64,000 bases of DNA from JAADEM01 sp965371855 (GCA_965371855.1 CBDUZZ010000007.1:1-64000); one strand, 5' to 3'. Positions 24,565 to 34,686 are shown, numbered from the stretch's first letter. Notes: generated from the letters alone by a model not told the origin. Numbers and translations: made by a program.

Positions 24565-25470
24565 TTAACTGTTATGAGTAGCCTGTAGGCTACTTCTGCG
24601 TTTTATCTGCGAAATCAATACCCCTCCAATAACTATTCCGATACCGGCAGCTTTTTTCAGAGTTAATGGTTCATCAATCAACCACCAGGCAAAAATAGCA
24701 GTAAACACAGGTATTATGTACACAAACACATTTGCTTTTGTAATGCCAATAATTCGTATAGCGTTGGTGAAAAAGATAAATGCAATGGATGATGCAAAGA
24801 TGGCAAGCTGAACAATAGCCCAAATAGCTTCCGGTTTTATTTCGGTTGGTTCAATATCCTTCAGATCGAATATCAGGAACAATGGTAAAAAATAGAATAT
24901 CCCGATAGCATTTTGATAGGTTATGATTGAAACGGCATTGTAGTGAACAGGAATTTTTTTTAGTACAACAGTATATCCGATGGCAGCAAACACAGCCATG
25001 AAAATTAACAAAATTCCATACAGTGGTGCATTTAGGCTAAGGTCTTTTTCAAGGATAATTATCAGAACACCGGAAAATGAGATTAATATTCCGGTAATAT
25101 TCAACAATGTAATACGTGCTTTAAAAAAGAAGCGATCAGCAATGGGTGCAAAGAGCGGAATTGTAGAAATGATTACCGCACCCATAGTAGAAGAAACAAC
25201 CTTAAGGCCGAAACTCTCCCCGAGGAAATACAAGAATGGTTCAAAGAATGCAAGTAGTATGAACCATTTGATATCTTGCCGTTTTAACGGGTTTAGTTGA
25301 TTAATTAGTTTAAGAGTTATCAGCAGCAATACAGAACTGATAACCAATCGGAAAAGAACAACGGTAAACGGATTAAAGGAGATAAATGCCTGCTTAACCC
25401 AAACGAATGAGAAAGCCCAAAATATCATGGACAGACTTAAGCCTATAAAAACTTTTATGTTTGACTTCAT
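24565..25470 (-). CDS. EamA/DMT-family transporter
   Basis: Ten-transmembrane drug/metabolite transporter with two EamA repeats (about residues 8-140 and 150-290). The first repeat contains FWAFSFVWVKQAF and the second VFVYIIPVFTAIFAWWLIDEP. It probably exports a small metabolite; the substrate is not predictable. ATG at 25470 (MKSNIKVF) is preferred to the in-frame ATG at 25479. It is driven by a TAnnTTTG promoter at 25492-25499 and ends with a basic tail (QIKRRSS), consistent with a cytoplasmic C-terminus. Confidence 0.88.
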   Translation of the reverse strand: MKSNIKVFIGLSLSMIFWAFSFVWVKQAFISFNPFTVVLFRLVISSVLLLITLKLINQLNPLKRQDIKWFILLAFFEPFLYFLGESFGLKVVSSTMGAVIISTIPLFAPIADRFFFKARITLLNITGILISFSGVLIIILEKDLSLNAPLYGILLIFMAVFAAIGYTVVLKKIPVHYNAVSIITYQNAIGIFYFLPLFLIFDLKDIEPTEIKPEAIWAIVQLAIFASSIAFIFFTNAIRIIGITKANVFVYIIPVFTAIFAWWLIDEPLTLKKAAGIGIVIGGVLISQIKRRSSLQATHNS

Positions 25471-25491
25471 GGATAGCATTTATTTTGGCTG

Positions 25492-25499
25492 CAAAGATA
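25492..25499 (-). promoter_or_regulatory. -7 promoter element of the EamA transporter gene
   Basis: TATCTTTG on the minus strand, about 22 bases before the start codon. Exact match to TAnnTTTG. Confidence 0.5.
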
Positions 25500-25621
25500 T
25501 GTATTAAAAATCATTCACCCATTAATTGCTCTTGTAGTGAGCGAAATTCTTGGTGATAGCGGACAAAAGATGTTAACAATATTCCATTCTTCTTTTTTCT
25601 GCAATTATTAAAGTGTATTTT

Positions 25622-25629
25622 TATCTTTG
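25622..25629 (+). promoter_or_regulatory. -7 promoter element of polA
   Basis: TATCTTTG, 17 bases before the polA ATG. Exact TAnnTTTG match; a T-rich region lies near -33. Confidence 0.5.
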
Positions 25630-25645
25630 AATAAAAACACAGATT

Positions 25646-28480
25646 ATGTCATCAGATAATAACAAAAAGCTCTTCCTGCTTGATGCTTATGCTTTAATCT
25701 TCAGAGCATATTATGCATTTATACGAAATCCCCGTAGCACATCCAAAGGGCTGAATACCTCTGCCATTTTTGGTTTTGTAAACTCTTTGCTTGAGATACT
25801 TGAAAAAGAAAAACCTACACATATAGCAGTTGCTTTTGATCCACCGGGACCTACCTTCAGACACAAAATGTATAAAGAATATAAAGCTCATCGAGAAGCC
25901 ACCCCGGAAGATATTCGTTTGGCCGTGCCGTACATAAAGCAGCTTCTTGAAGCATTTAATATTCCTATAGTTGAGGTTGATGGTTATGAGGCCGATGATG
26001 TAATTGGCACACTGTCGCGAATAGCTTCGGAGCAGGGGTTTGAAACATACATGGTTACTCCTGATAAAGACTATGCACAGTTGGTGAACGAGAATGTTTA
26101 TATGTTTAAACCACGTTCCAAAGGTGGAGGAAATGAGGTGTGGGGTGTTGAAGAGATAAAGGAGAAGTTTGCTGTAGAAAGGCCCGAACAGGTGATAGAT
26201 ATACTTGCGTTGTGGGGCGATACAGCCGATAATATTCCCGGTTGTCCCGGTGTTGGCGAGAAGCGTGCAAAAGAGTTAATTGCTGCATACGGCTCCGTTC
26301 AGGGAATTTATGATAACATCGAAAAGCTGAAAGGAAAACAGAAAGAGAATATGGTCAATTTCCGCGACCAGGTTGAGTTGTCGAACAAACTGGTTGTGAT
26401 AGAAAAACATATCTCTCAGGAGTTTAATCCCGATGAATATATAGTAAAAGAACCTGATGTTGACAAGGTGTTCTCAATTATGGATGAGCTGGAGTTCAGA
26501 AACCTTAAGAACCGGGTTGCTACAGTCTTTAGCCTTGGAGTTTCCGTGCAACCTGAAAGTAAAAGTAGCGAGCCTGTACAGGGGGATCTTTTTGCCCAAC
26601 CTGCAGTGACAAACAACGTATCGCCTTCATCTCCCGATGCAGGACTTCTCTTTCAATCAACATCACATGAATCAATTGATTCGGTAAAACACTACTATTA
26701 TCTAATAGATAACGATATGTCACTGGCATCATTAAAGGCTGATCTAAGTGTGTTAAAGAGTTTTTGTTTTGATACCGAAACGACATCAGTAAATGCAATG
26801 GAAGCAGAATTGGTAGGGATATCGTTTAGCTGGAAGGAGGGAGAAGCCTACTATGTTCCTGTGCCTGCTAACAGACAAGATGCCTTAAAATTTGTTAGTG
26901 GGTTTAAGTCGATATTTGAAGATACTTCTATTCAAAAAACCGGACAGAATATTAAGTATGATATGCTTGTTTTAAAGAATTATGACATAGACGTAAAAGG
27001 CATGCTGTTTGATACTATGGTTGCACATCATCTGCTTCATCCCGGTCTAAAGAACAATATGAACTTTATGGCTGAAACTTACCTTAACTATTCACCTGTT
27101 TCCATTGAGTCGCTAATCGGGAAGAAAGGGAAAAACCAGGGTAGTATGCGAAATGTGGATGTAGAAACGGTAAAAGAGTATGCGGCCGAAGATGCAGATG
27201 TAACATTCCGGTTAGCTGAGTTATTTAAAGAAAAACTAAAGAAGAGTGAAGTTAAAGACCTGTTTTACAATATAGAAATGCCTCTTGTAGGTGTATTGGC
27301 AGATATGGAGTTTGAAGGAGTTAACCTTAATGTAGATGCCTTGAATAGTTACGCAGTAGTTTTGAGAACAGATATTGCTTCATTAGAGGAGAAGATTTAC
27401 ATTATGGCCGGAAGAAATTTTAACATCGCGAGCCCACGGCAGGTTGGCGAAGTGTTATTCGATATTCTTAAAATTGATGAAAAAGCAAAAAAAACAAAAT
27501 CAGGACAGTACAGTACCGGAGAAGACATCTTACAAAAACTTAAGTCTAAACATGAAATTATTCCTGCTATACTTGAGTACAGAGGATTGAAAAAACTGCT
27601 TAATACTTATGTTGAGGCACTGCCCAAACTGATAAATCCACGAACAGGCCGTATTCACACATCCTATAATCAAAGCGTTGTTGTTACCGGCAGACTAAGC
27701 AGTACAAATCCTAACTTGCAGAATGTTCCTATCAGAGATGAAGCCGGACGTGAGATACGAAAAGCATTTACATCTTCCGACGAAAATCATCTCTTCTTTT
27801 CGGCCGATTACTCACAGGTAGAGTTGAGGTTAATGGCTCATTTTAGCAAAGATGAACATCTGATAAATGCATTTAAACGCGGCGAAGACATACACAGAGC
27901 CACTGCCGCCAAGATTTTTAAAGTTTCGTTAGAGGAGGTTATTCCTGACATGAGACGCAAAGCTAAGACAGCCAATTTTGGAATAATTTATGGCATCTCA
28001 GCTTTTGGCCTTGCAGAAAGACTGAATATCCCCCGCAAGGAAGCTAAAGAGATTATTGACGGATATTTTGAGAATTTCCCCGGAGTAAGAGAGTTCATGG
28101 ATAAGAGCATCAAAGTGGCACGGGAGAAGGGCTATGTGGAAACACTTTTTGGCCGTCGGCGTTACCTGCCTGATATAAATTCACGAAATGGAATAGTGCG
28201 GGGGATAGCTGAAAGAAATGCTATAAATGCTCCTATTCAAGGTACTGCAGCAGACATTATTAAGATGGCAATGGTATCTATTCAAACCCGGTTTGAAGAC
28301 GAGAATATTTCATCAAAAATGATGCTCCAGGTGCATGATGAATTAAATTTCAATGTACATAAACCCGAGCTGGAAAAAGTAAAACAGATAGTTAAAGAGG
28401 AGATGGAAACAGCATGTGAATTGTCGGTACCGTTAGTGGTTGATATGGGCGTAGGTGAAAACTGGCTTGAAGCGCATTAG
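25646..28480 (+). CDS. polA: DNA polymerase I
   Basis: A 944-residue repair and Okazaki-fragment polymerase with all three domains. The 5'-3' flap nuclease (about 1-300) contains AFDPPGPTFRH and DGYEADDVIGTL. The proofreading 3'-5' exonuclease (about 345-530) keeps DTETTS, NIKYDMLVL and the final YAAEDADVTF aspartates, so it looks active. The family A polymerase (about 560-944) has motif A DYSQVELRLMAHF, motif B RRKAKTANFGIIYG and motif C QVHDELNF. A normal full-length gene. Confidence 0.97.
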   Translation: MSSDNNKKLFLLDAYALIFRAYYAFIRNPRSTSKGLNTSAIFGFVNSLLEILEKEKPTHIAVAFDPPGPTFRHKMYKEYKAHREATPEDIRLAVPYIKQLLEAFNIPIVEVDGYEADDVIGTLSRIASEQGFETYMVTPDKDYAQLVNENVYMFKPRSKGGGNEVWGVEEIKEKFAVERPEQVIDILALWGDTADNIPGCPGVGEKRAKELIAAYGSVQGIYDNIEKLKGKQKENMVNFRDQVELSNKLVVIEKHISQEFNPDEYIVKEPDVDKVFSIMDELEFRNLKNRVATVFSLGVSVQPESKSSEPVQGDLFAQPAVTNNVSPSSPDAGLLFQSTSHESIDSVKHYYYLIDNDMSLASLKADLSVLKSFCFDTETTSVNAMEAELVGISFSWKEGEAYYVPVPANRQDALKFVSGFKSIFEDTSIQKTGQNIKYDMLVLKNYDIDVKGMLFDTMVAHHLLHPGLKNNMNFMAETYLNYSPVSIESLIGKKGKNQGSMRNVDVETVKEYAAEDADVTFRLAELFKEKLKKSEVKDLFYNIEMPLVGVLADMEFEGVNLNVDALNSYAVVLRTDIASLEEKIYIMAGRNFNIASPRQVGEVLFDILKIDEKAKKTKSGQYSTGEDILQKLKSKHEIIPAILEYRGLKKLLNTYVEALPKLINPRTGRIHTSYNQSVVVTGRLSSTNPNLQNVPIRDEAGREIRKAFTSSDENHLFFSADYSQVELRLMAHFSKDEHLINAFKRGEDIHRATAAKIFKVSLEEVIPDMRRKAKTANFGIIYGISAFGLAERLNIPRKEAKEIIDGYFENFPGVREFMDKSIKVAREKGYVETLFGRRRYLPDINSRNGIVRGIAERNAINAPIQGTAADIIKMAMVSIQTRFEDENISSKMMLQVHDELNFNVHKPELEKVKQIVKEEMETACELSVPLVVDMGVGENWLEAH

Positions 28481-28564
28481 GGTTTTGCACCAAAAATTCT
28501 CGTAGCACTTCAAAATAATATTTCGCACATAAAAGCATTATCGATGATTTTTGCATAAATTGTA

Positions 28565-28572
28565 TATCTTTG
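28565..28572 (+). promoter_or_regulatory. -7 promoter element very close to the start of the His-rich gene
   Basis: TATCTTTG ends only 7 bases before the ATG at 28580. The expected transcription start would fall at or beside the start codon, so the message may be leaderless or nearly so. Confidence 0.5.
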
Positions 28573-28579
28573 CAAACTG

Positions 28580-28942
28580 ATGAAAAGGAGTGTAAAAGAT
28601 ATATTAATTAAATCCGTTGCCATATTATTAATTGGTTTTATGGGCATGATGATTACTGATAAGGCGGTATTCTTGCATACTCATAAGCTAAGTGACGGAA
28701 CAATTATTGTACATGCTCATCCATATAATAAATCAACCGATTCAAAGCCATTTAAAACTCACCACCACACAAATACAGAATATCTGTTTTTTCATAGCTT
28801 AGAAGTTCTTTTTCCCATACTGTTTTTAGCTTTCGTTTTGTTTCTTCTTTATAATAAAACAAAACATCTATTTTTCTTAACAACAAAATTCTCTTGCTCC
28901 TGCATATTTTATAATAAAGGCAGAGCACCTCCAATCTCATAG
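28580..28942 (+). CDS. Histidine-rich small membrane protein
   Basis: A 120-residue protein. The first membrane segment (about residues 9-29) is followed by an external loop rich in histidine (HTHKLSDGTIIVHAHPYNK and KTHHHTN). A second membrane segment follows (about 70-93), with a short tail containing CSCIFYNK. His clusters of this kind bind Zn, Ni or Cu in other proteins, so a metal role is inferred, not shown. The family was not identified beyond similarity to hypothetical Bacteroidota proteins of this layout. It precedes a TonB-dependent receptor on the same strand by about 200 bases. Confidence 0.65.
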   Translation: MKRSVKDILIKSVAILLIGFMGMMITDKAVFLHTHKLSDGTIIVHAHPYNKSTDSKPFKTHHHTNTEYLFFHSLEVLFPILFLAFVLFLLYNKTKHLFFLTTKFSCSCIFYNKGRAPPIS

Positions 28943-29013
28943 TTTTCTTTTTATGAGAATGATTTCAGAAAAGTCCATTTTTTATCCAAGTCTAATCATC
29001 TTATTTACATAAG

Positions 29014-29056
29014 TATGAGATTGATTCACTTCGTTCGCAATGACGTTTTTTGAATA
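29014..29056. repeat. Dispersed intergenic repeat (GTCATTGCGA family), copy 4
   Basis: GAGATTGATTCACTTCGTTC followed by GCAATGACG, the reverse complement of the family core. Only a short fragment of the element is present, between the His-rich gene and the TonB receptor. Confidence 0.45.
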
Positions 29057-29146
29057 TTTATAGAATTTCCATGCAAGTATCAACTACTGGTAAAATGGAT
29101 TTTTATTACAGGGAATGTAATTTTTAACAAATAATAAAATACAGCT

Positions 29147-31564
29147 ATGAACAGAATACATATACTAATGACAATATTTTTATTGTTATTTTCACAAATT
29201 AATTATGCACAAAAAGGGAAAGGCCATGGCAAAGGAAAAGGTTATGGTAGAGGAAGAACCGATGCCAATATTACAGGGCATGTTGTTTGTGATGGTGAGC
29301 ATATCCCTTTTGCAACAGTGAGTGTAAAAGGAACAACATTAGGAACAACAACTGATGAAACGGGTCACTACCGGTTAATTGATTTGCCGGTAGGGAAGTT
29401 AATTATTAAAGTTCAATCATTAGGTTATAAACCTCAGGAAAAAGAAATCACCACAGTAAGACGTAAAACGGTAGTCCTGAAATTTGAAATTGAGCAAGAT
29501 GTACTGGGGCTTGAAGAGGTTGTTATAACAGGAAACCGGAACGAAACAAACAGAGTGGAGTCTTCAACAATTGTAAATACAATTACACATAAACTATTTG
29601 CAACAACACAATCGGTTACTTTGAGTGAAGGATTGAATTTTTGTCCGGGATTGAGAACCGAAAATAATTGCCAAAACTGTGGCTTTACGCAGGTAAGAAT
29701 GAACGGTATGGAGGGAGCTTACTCACAGATATTAATTAACAGTCGTCCAATTTTTAGTGGGTTAGCCGGAGTTTATGGGCTGGAGCTTATTCCGGCAAGT
29801 ATGATAGAGCGTGTGGAAGTGATACGGGGTGGTGGTTCGGCATTGTACGGAAGCAACGCTATTGCCGGAACTATCAACCTCATACTTAAAGACCCGATAA
29901 ACAACTCTTATGAATTTGGTATTAATGGCGGACTAACCGGGGTAGGTGTAGCGGATTCAGATAAACCGTCACAAGATTATTCGGTTAATTTCAATGCTTC
30001 TGCTGTATCCTCCGATAATAAAACAGGCATGTCTCTTTATGGTTTTTACCGTAAACGTGATCCTTTTGATGCCAACGATGACAGTTTTTCAGAAATAGCT
30101 TTGCTGAAGAACGTTACAATTGGGACTCGTCTGTTTCATCGTTTTAACAAAAGGAGTAAGATAACCGGAGATTTCTTTCATATAAATGAAGACAGGAGGG
30201 GTGGCGATAGATTTGATTATCCCGCTCATGAAGCAAACATTGCGGAAGCTGTGAGCCATAACATAACTACAGGGGCATTTAGTTATGACCAGTTTTTCAG
30301 AGAGAGGGATCTGTTATCTGTATATGTTTCAGGACAAAGAGTAAACAGAGACTCTTATTATGGTGCTGAAAAATCATTAAGTGATTACGGAAACACCAAA
30401 GACTTCACTTATACAATAGGTTCTCAGTATAATGCAACATTAGGAGTTTCAAACTTAGTTGTTGGAATTGAAAACATCGGGTCTTCTCTGATAGATAAAA
30501 AGCTTGGCTATGCTGATATTGAAAATGCAGAAATTGAAAATGATGTAATTGTGAATATCCCTCATACCGACAATGTAACTATTGCCGATCAAACAGTTAA
30601 CATAACAGGTATTTTTGCTCAATATGAGATTGAGTGGAGTAAACTTAAAGCTTCGGTGGGTGCCCGCTTCGACCACTATAGCATAACTGACAAAGAAAAT
30701 GCTGATTCTGATAATTCGGGGAATGTATTTAGTCCGAGAGTTACGTTAAAATATGATATATTGAAGTCTCTTCAGGCACGCCTAAGCTACTCGCAAGGGT
30801 ATAGAGCTCCACAAATATTTGATGAAGACCTTCACATTGAAACATCTGGCTCGAGAAGAGTTATTCATGAAAATAGCCCGGACTTAAAACAGGAGACAAG
30901 CAGTAGTTACATGGCATCACTTGACTTTAACAAAAAACTTGGAAAAGTATATTTCGGTTTGTTGATTGAAGGTTTTATTACTCAACTAAACAATCCTTTT
31001 GTTATGGAATATGGCGATCCGGATGAAAACGGTACTGTAATTTATACTCGCGTTAATGCAGATGCAGGTGCTAAAGTACAGGGTGTAAATATGGAATTAA
31101 ATGTTGTGCCTTCCGGCATATTTTCAATGAAAGCAGGTTTCACTTATCAAAACAGCAGATACGAAGAGCCACAGGAATTTGATGAAACACTTTTCTTCCG
31201 TACACCTAATGATTATGGATATATTACATTAGACTGGAAACCAATAAAATCTCTCGGAATATCTGCTAACGGTGGCTATACCGGAAAAATGCTGGTTCCA
31301 TATTTCGGACTAACTATACCAAATCCTGATGAGGGAGAGTTGAGAAAATCTAAAAGTTTTTTTGATTTAGGATTAAAAGTACGATACAACATCAAGATTA
31401 ATGGGGCTACATTACAACTGTTTGCAGGGATGAAAAATATTTTCAACTCTTACCAATCTGATTTTGACACAGGTAAGGATCGTGATCCGGGATATATATA
31501 CGGACCCGGTAATCCACGCTCTGTATATTGTGGGTTGAAAATTGGAAATTTTATTGATTTGTAA
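29147..31564 (+). CDS. TonB-dependent receptor with CarboxypepD_reg-like domain
   Basis: An 805-residue outer-membrane receptor. A signal peptide ends at NYAQ and is followed by a Gly/Lys/His linker (KGKGHGKGKGYGRGR). A CarboxypepD_reg-like domain (about 40-120) leads into the plug (about 135-245), which contains NCQNCGFTQVRMNGMEGAYS and IERVEVIRGGGSALYG, and then a 22-strand-type barrel to the C-terminus. The paired cysteines in the plug are conserved in a Bacteroidota receptor subgroup. The His-rich upstream protein and basic/His linker hint at metal or metal-chelate uptake, but the ligand is unproven. No SusD partner is present, so it is not a typical Sus glycan system. Confidence 0.9.
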   Translation: MNRIHILMTIFLLLFSQINYAQKGKGHGKGKGYGRGRTDANITGHVVCDGEHIPFATVSVKGTTLGTTTDETGHYRLIDLPVGKLIIKVQSLGYKPQEKEITTVRRKTVVLKFEIEQDVLGLEEVVITGNRNETNRVESSTIVNTITHKLFATTQSVTLSEGLNFCPGLRTENNCQNCGFTQVRMNGMEGAYSQILINSRPIFSGLAGVYGLELIPASMIERVEVIRGGGSALYGSNAIAGTINLILKDPINNSYEFGINGGLTGVGVADSDKPSQDYSVNFNASAVSSDNKTGMSLYGFYRKRDPFDANDDSFSEIALLKNVTIGTRLFHRFNKRSKITGDFFHINEDRRGGDRFDYPAHEANIAEAVSHNITTGAFSYDQFFRERDLLSVYVSGQRVNRDSYYGAEKSLSDYGNTKDFTYTIGSQYNATLGVSNLVVGIENIGSSLIDKKLGYADIENAEIENDVIVNIPHTDNVTIADQTVNITGIFAQYEIEWSKLKASVGARFDHYSITDKENADSDNSGNVFSPRVTLKYDILKSLQARLSYSQGYRAPQIFDEDLHIETSGSRRVIHENSPDLKQETSSSYMASLDFNKKLGKVYFGLLIEGFITQLNNPFVMEYGDPDENGTVIYTRVNADAGAKVQGVNMELNVVPSGIFSMKAGFTYQNSRYEEPQEFDETLFFRTPNDYGYITLDWKPIKSLGISANGGYTGKMLVPYFGLTIPNPDEGELRKSKSFFDLGLKVRYNIKINGATLQLFAGMKNIFNSYQSDFDTGKDRDPGYIYGPGNPRSVYCGLKIGNFIDL

Positions 31565-31649
31565 ATACAGGTTTTAGCCTTAATACAGTCAGAGCCAATA
31601 CATTTGAATTTTAAGGATACCCTGACAGCAGTCGGAGACTCTGTAAGAC

Positions 31650-31779
31650 CTCAAATCGTCCCGCTTAGCGGGACATTTGAGTGTCGAAAGCTCGGAGGTA
31701 TGAAGTCATTCGATGACTACCAAGTACCGGCAAACAGTCATCCAATGACTAACAACAGGCACCAACCCGTGACGGGTTG
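31650..31779. repeat. Cluster of four short palindromes (REP-like)
   Basis: Four hairpins lie in 130 bases between convergent genes. (1) CTCAAAT-C-GTCCCGC / TTA / GCGGGAC-ATTTGAG at 31650-31681. (2) AGTCAT-tcg-ATGACT at 31704-31718. (3) AGTCAT-cca-ATGACT at 31736-31750. (4) CAACCCGT-g-ACGGGTTG at 31763-31779. The first could terminate transcription; the set as a whole resembles a REP/BIME-type repeat. Confidence 0.7.
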
Positions 31780-31783
31780 AATG

Positions 31784-34660
31784 TCAAATTGAAGGCTTCC
31801 CTGTACCTATTACACAGGTCATTTTTGATTTTCCGGTTTCTCCTGATGAGTTGTATGTTTTTGCAAGAATAATATAAATACCCGGTTTTGCAAGCTTGCC
31901 TTCATTGTCGGTTCCATCCCAGACTATAAAACCTTCAGTTCCCAAAAGCCTGTTGTTGGCCAGTTCTTTTACCGGTAATCCTTTCGCGCTATAGATTGTG
32001 ATAGTTGCCACTGTTCCCGGCTTTTCAAAGGAATAATTTATGATAAGGTTGTCTGAATATCCATCGGAGTTGGGAGTAAACAATTCATCTTCAATACTGA
32101 AATTGTTACTGCCCGATTTTTGAAAGTCTGTGTATTGTGAGTTTATAGCAGTTGGTGTGGCATAACCATAATCTGCTGATGCCGAATGCCAGTTATCCGG
32201 ATTGTCTGTTTCTGTTTCAGGGGAGATACGCTCCAACGACACACCTTGCTTACTGTTTAAAAGCGGAAAATGCATTGATTCATCATAGTGAAGCCTGTCT
32301 ATTATCGAACCATTATGTAGTGTAAACGTTACTATGCCGTTATCATCATTCATTGCCGGAAATGAGTTCATTTGAAGCAGGTGAAAGTAATCTTTACAAT
32401 TATATTCATATTCAATGTTTTGTGGTGATAAGGTAAAAGCAAGATAATCGGCAGGGAAAATAAGTATGTTGTTTGATGTCAGGGGGAATAGTTTTGTAAG
32501 TTCACCTTCTTCATCACTTTCGGCAAAAGAGAGAGAGTTGAGGTTAAATATTTTTTCTGTCCTGTTGAAGATCTCGATAAAGTCATATCCATCAGGCTTG
32601 GGGTTAAATAGTATCTCATTAATTACTACCTCTTTTGCATTTGGTGCAATTGTGTCAGGACGACCAAAATAACGTATTGAATTAAGGAGTAGCTTATTTT
32701 TGGCATTGTCATACAGCAAGAGCTCTGAAAACTCATGCAGCATATTTGTTTTAAGTTCTTCAATAAAATATAGCATACAGTTATCTGCAAAAATTGTATC
32801 GGGTATAACTTCAGAAATAGTTGTTGTACTGTTTTTTATTTTGAAACGAGAGAGGAGATCTTCTGTAAACAGGTCTATCGATTCCGTAAACCAAAGTTTT
32901 ATTTTGTCAGGGTTTTCGTATGTTATCATTTTTATTTCCGGGAGTGTTTCATCCGGTAAACTTGTTTTTACCGAGTTTGGTCTACCGGGAGTTCCTCCTG
33001 ACAGATCAACTGAATATGTCCAACTTACGGCTGACCCTGAAAGGTTATTCACATCAATGCGCTCGAAAGACCACCCTCCTGTTTGTTTAAAACTGCCATC
33101 ACTCCATTTATCAATATCGTATTTAATGGCATCACTCACCCGGTCGATATCAGCAAGCAAAACTAACTCTCCAGCACTGTTTGTTAGTGACAACCATGTT
33201 GGAACTGTTAATTTGTTTGGGATATCCTGCCATTCATCTTCAGCATTCTCAGGGACAAGTAGAACTTCCTTGCCGGGTTCCAACACAAAACCCGGCAGTA
33301 GAGTCGTTTTATCATTTACCATTAATTTCCAGCCATTGATATTGATGGGATATTCAGAGCGATTGTAAATTTCAAGATATTCACTTTCCGGCAACCCGGC
33401 CGATGGTGAAGGGTCAGGCATTATCTCTGAAATGACAATGTCATATCTTTTAGGTTGATAGTACAGTATTGGCAGATGGTCTGTTAAAATTGTGTCTCCG
33501 CTAATGTCTTTAAAATTACTAATTTTGAGAAGATATTCTACGCCTTCATCAATAGGTCTGTCAAGTGTCAACATGACTTTGTCTGGTTCGAATAGTGAAA
33601 CTTGTGGGAGAAAATCTCCCGGAGTGATTTGAACTTTACTCTCTTGAATGGAATTTTCATCAATATCTTTTGAAAATGCTATTTCTATGACATAGGCAGT
33701 TTTTGCTTTTGCACTTGTTACAGTAACTCTTTCATAACTGAAAAACACGGATGTGTCTTTTATGGTGTTACCCGGCAAGTCTTTAATGTCACTTATAAAC
33801 AGTTCCTCATCGGTGATATCATCTAACGCAGGGTTGAAATATAAAAATAGAACATCCGCCTTTTCTTTGTTTAGCGGCACTACAGCAGATGGGTTCCGGT
33901 TTAATTTCTTTAGCAAGAAGCTTGCCGGAGAAATAGACATTGTGTCTAATGGTTCAGTGAAAGAAAGTTCAATGTTTTCTCCATTTATCAGCCGGAATTC
34001 ATTAAGTTGTGGTAGAGTAGTATCGGTATATGGTTGGCCGGACACCAGTACATCATCAAACCAAAACTTATTGCTACGGGTTGAAGTGTATTTGCAAAAA
34101 ACACCAAAATAGAAAGAGGGAAACACAGGTGCATATTCGGCTGTCCCTTCTGTTACAAAGCCGTTTCCGGTATCTGACTTTAGTGACCATAAATCACCTT
34201 CTCTTGTAACTTCTATTTTTAAATCAACAACCGACAGGTCTATACGGTCGTCTGCACCATCAATTAGCTTTGTTATTTTTGACACTGTAAATGAGTAAAG
34301 ACAAATATCATCTGTCGATTGCCCTACTTCAAGATATATAGCATTTTTGATATCTGTCGGGTTTGTGGCATCCGCAGCAAGGTAAATACGTGTTAGGTTA
34401 TTTGATGAAGGGTTGAAATCTAAAATGATTCGGATATCCCATTGAGCCTGCTCAATTGCATTACTTACGGTAAAAAGCCATGCTTCAGATTCTTCGGCAG
34501 GTGCTGTAAGTTGTAATCTGTGATTCGTATCCACAGAGAATTTATCTGTTGTCCCTGTCCATTGTGGTGATGTTGCAAAGTTTCCATCACTAAAATCATC
34601 ACTGAGTTGTGCAGAGCATACAACCGGTAGTAAAATAATGAATATAAAAAAACGAACCAT
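31784..34660 (-). CDS. Lamin-tail-domain surface protein with C-terminal FlgD-like/gliding-type domain
   Basis: A 958-residue secreted protein with an N-terminal signal peptide (ending VVCSAQ). An N-terminal beta-sandwich (about 20-205) is followed by Ig-like segments and two lamin-tail domains. The first (about 400-510) has IVISEIMPDPSPSAG and LEIYNRS; the second (about 690-780) has VVINEILFNPKPDGYDFIEIFN. The C-terminal ~90 residues (FTPNSDGYSDNL, VWDGTDNEGKLAKPGIYIIL) resemble the FlgD-Ig/CHU_C regions used as type IX secretion sorting domains. It is probably exported by the T9SS, consistent with porQ in the window. The ligand or role is unknown. Confidence 0.83.
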   Translation of the reverse strand: MVRFFIFIILLPVVCSAQLSDDFSDGNFATSPQWTGTTDKFSVDTNHRLQLTAPAEESEAWLFTVSNAIEQAQWDIRIILDFNPSSNNLTRIYLAADATNPTDIKNAIYLEVGQSTDDICLYSFTVSKITKLIDGADDRIDLSVVDLKIEVTREGDLWSLKSDTGNGFVTEGTAEYAPVFPSFYFGVFCKYTSTRSNKFWFDDVLVSGQPYTDTTLPQLNEFRLINGENIELSFTEPLDTMSISPASFLLKKLNRNPSAVVPLNKEKADVLFLYFNPALDDITDEELFISDIKDLPGNTIKDTSVFFSYERVTVTSAKAKTAYVIEIAFSKDIDENSIQESKVQITPGDFLPQVSLFEPDKVMLTLDRPIDEGVEYLLKISNFKDISGDTILTDHLPILYYQPKRYDIVISEIMPDPSPSAGLPESEYLEIYNRSEYPININGWKLMVNDKTTLLPGFVLEPGKEVLLVPENAEDEWQDIPNKLTVPTWLSLTNSAGELVLLADIDRVSDAIKYDIDKWSDGSFKQTGGWSFERIDVNNLSGSAVSWTYSVDLSGGTPGRPNSVKTSLPDETLPEIKMITYENPDKIKLWFTESIDLFTEDLLSRFKIKNSTTTISEVIPDTIFADNCMLYFIEELKTNMLHEFSELLLYDNAKNKLLLNSIRYFGRPDTIAPNAKEVVINEILFNPKPDGYDFIEIFNRTEKIFNLNSLSFAESDEEGELTKLFPLTSNNILIFPADYLAFTLSPQNIEYEYNCKDYFHLLQMNSFPAMNDDNGIVTFTLHNGSIIDRLHYDESMHFPLLNSKQGVSLERISPETETDNPDNWHSASADYGYATPTAINSQYTDFQKSGSNNFSIEDELFTPNSDGYSDNLIINYSFEKPGTVATITIYSAKGLPVKELANNRLLGTEGFIVWDGTDNEGKLAKPGIYIILAKTYNSSGETGKSKMTCVIGTGKPSI

Positions 34661-34686
34661 CAGAAAGAGTTTATAACAATTTGTTA

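Noticed and set aside
32700..33368. Long plus-strand open frame (222 codons) opposite the lamin-tail protein gene
   Set aside because: It is antisense to a gene with clear domains, has low-complexity Ser/Leu-rich composition and no recognisable family, start context or promoter.
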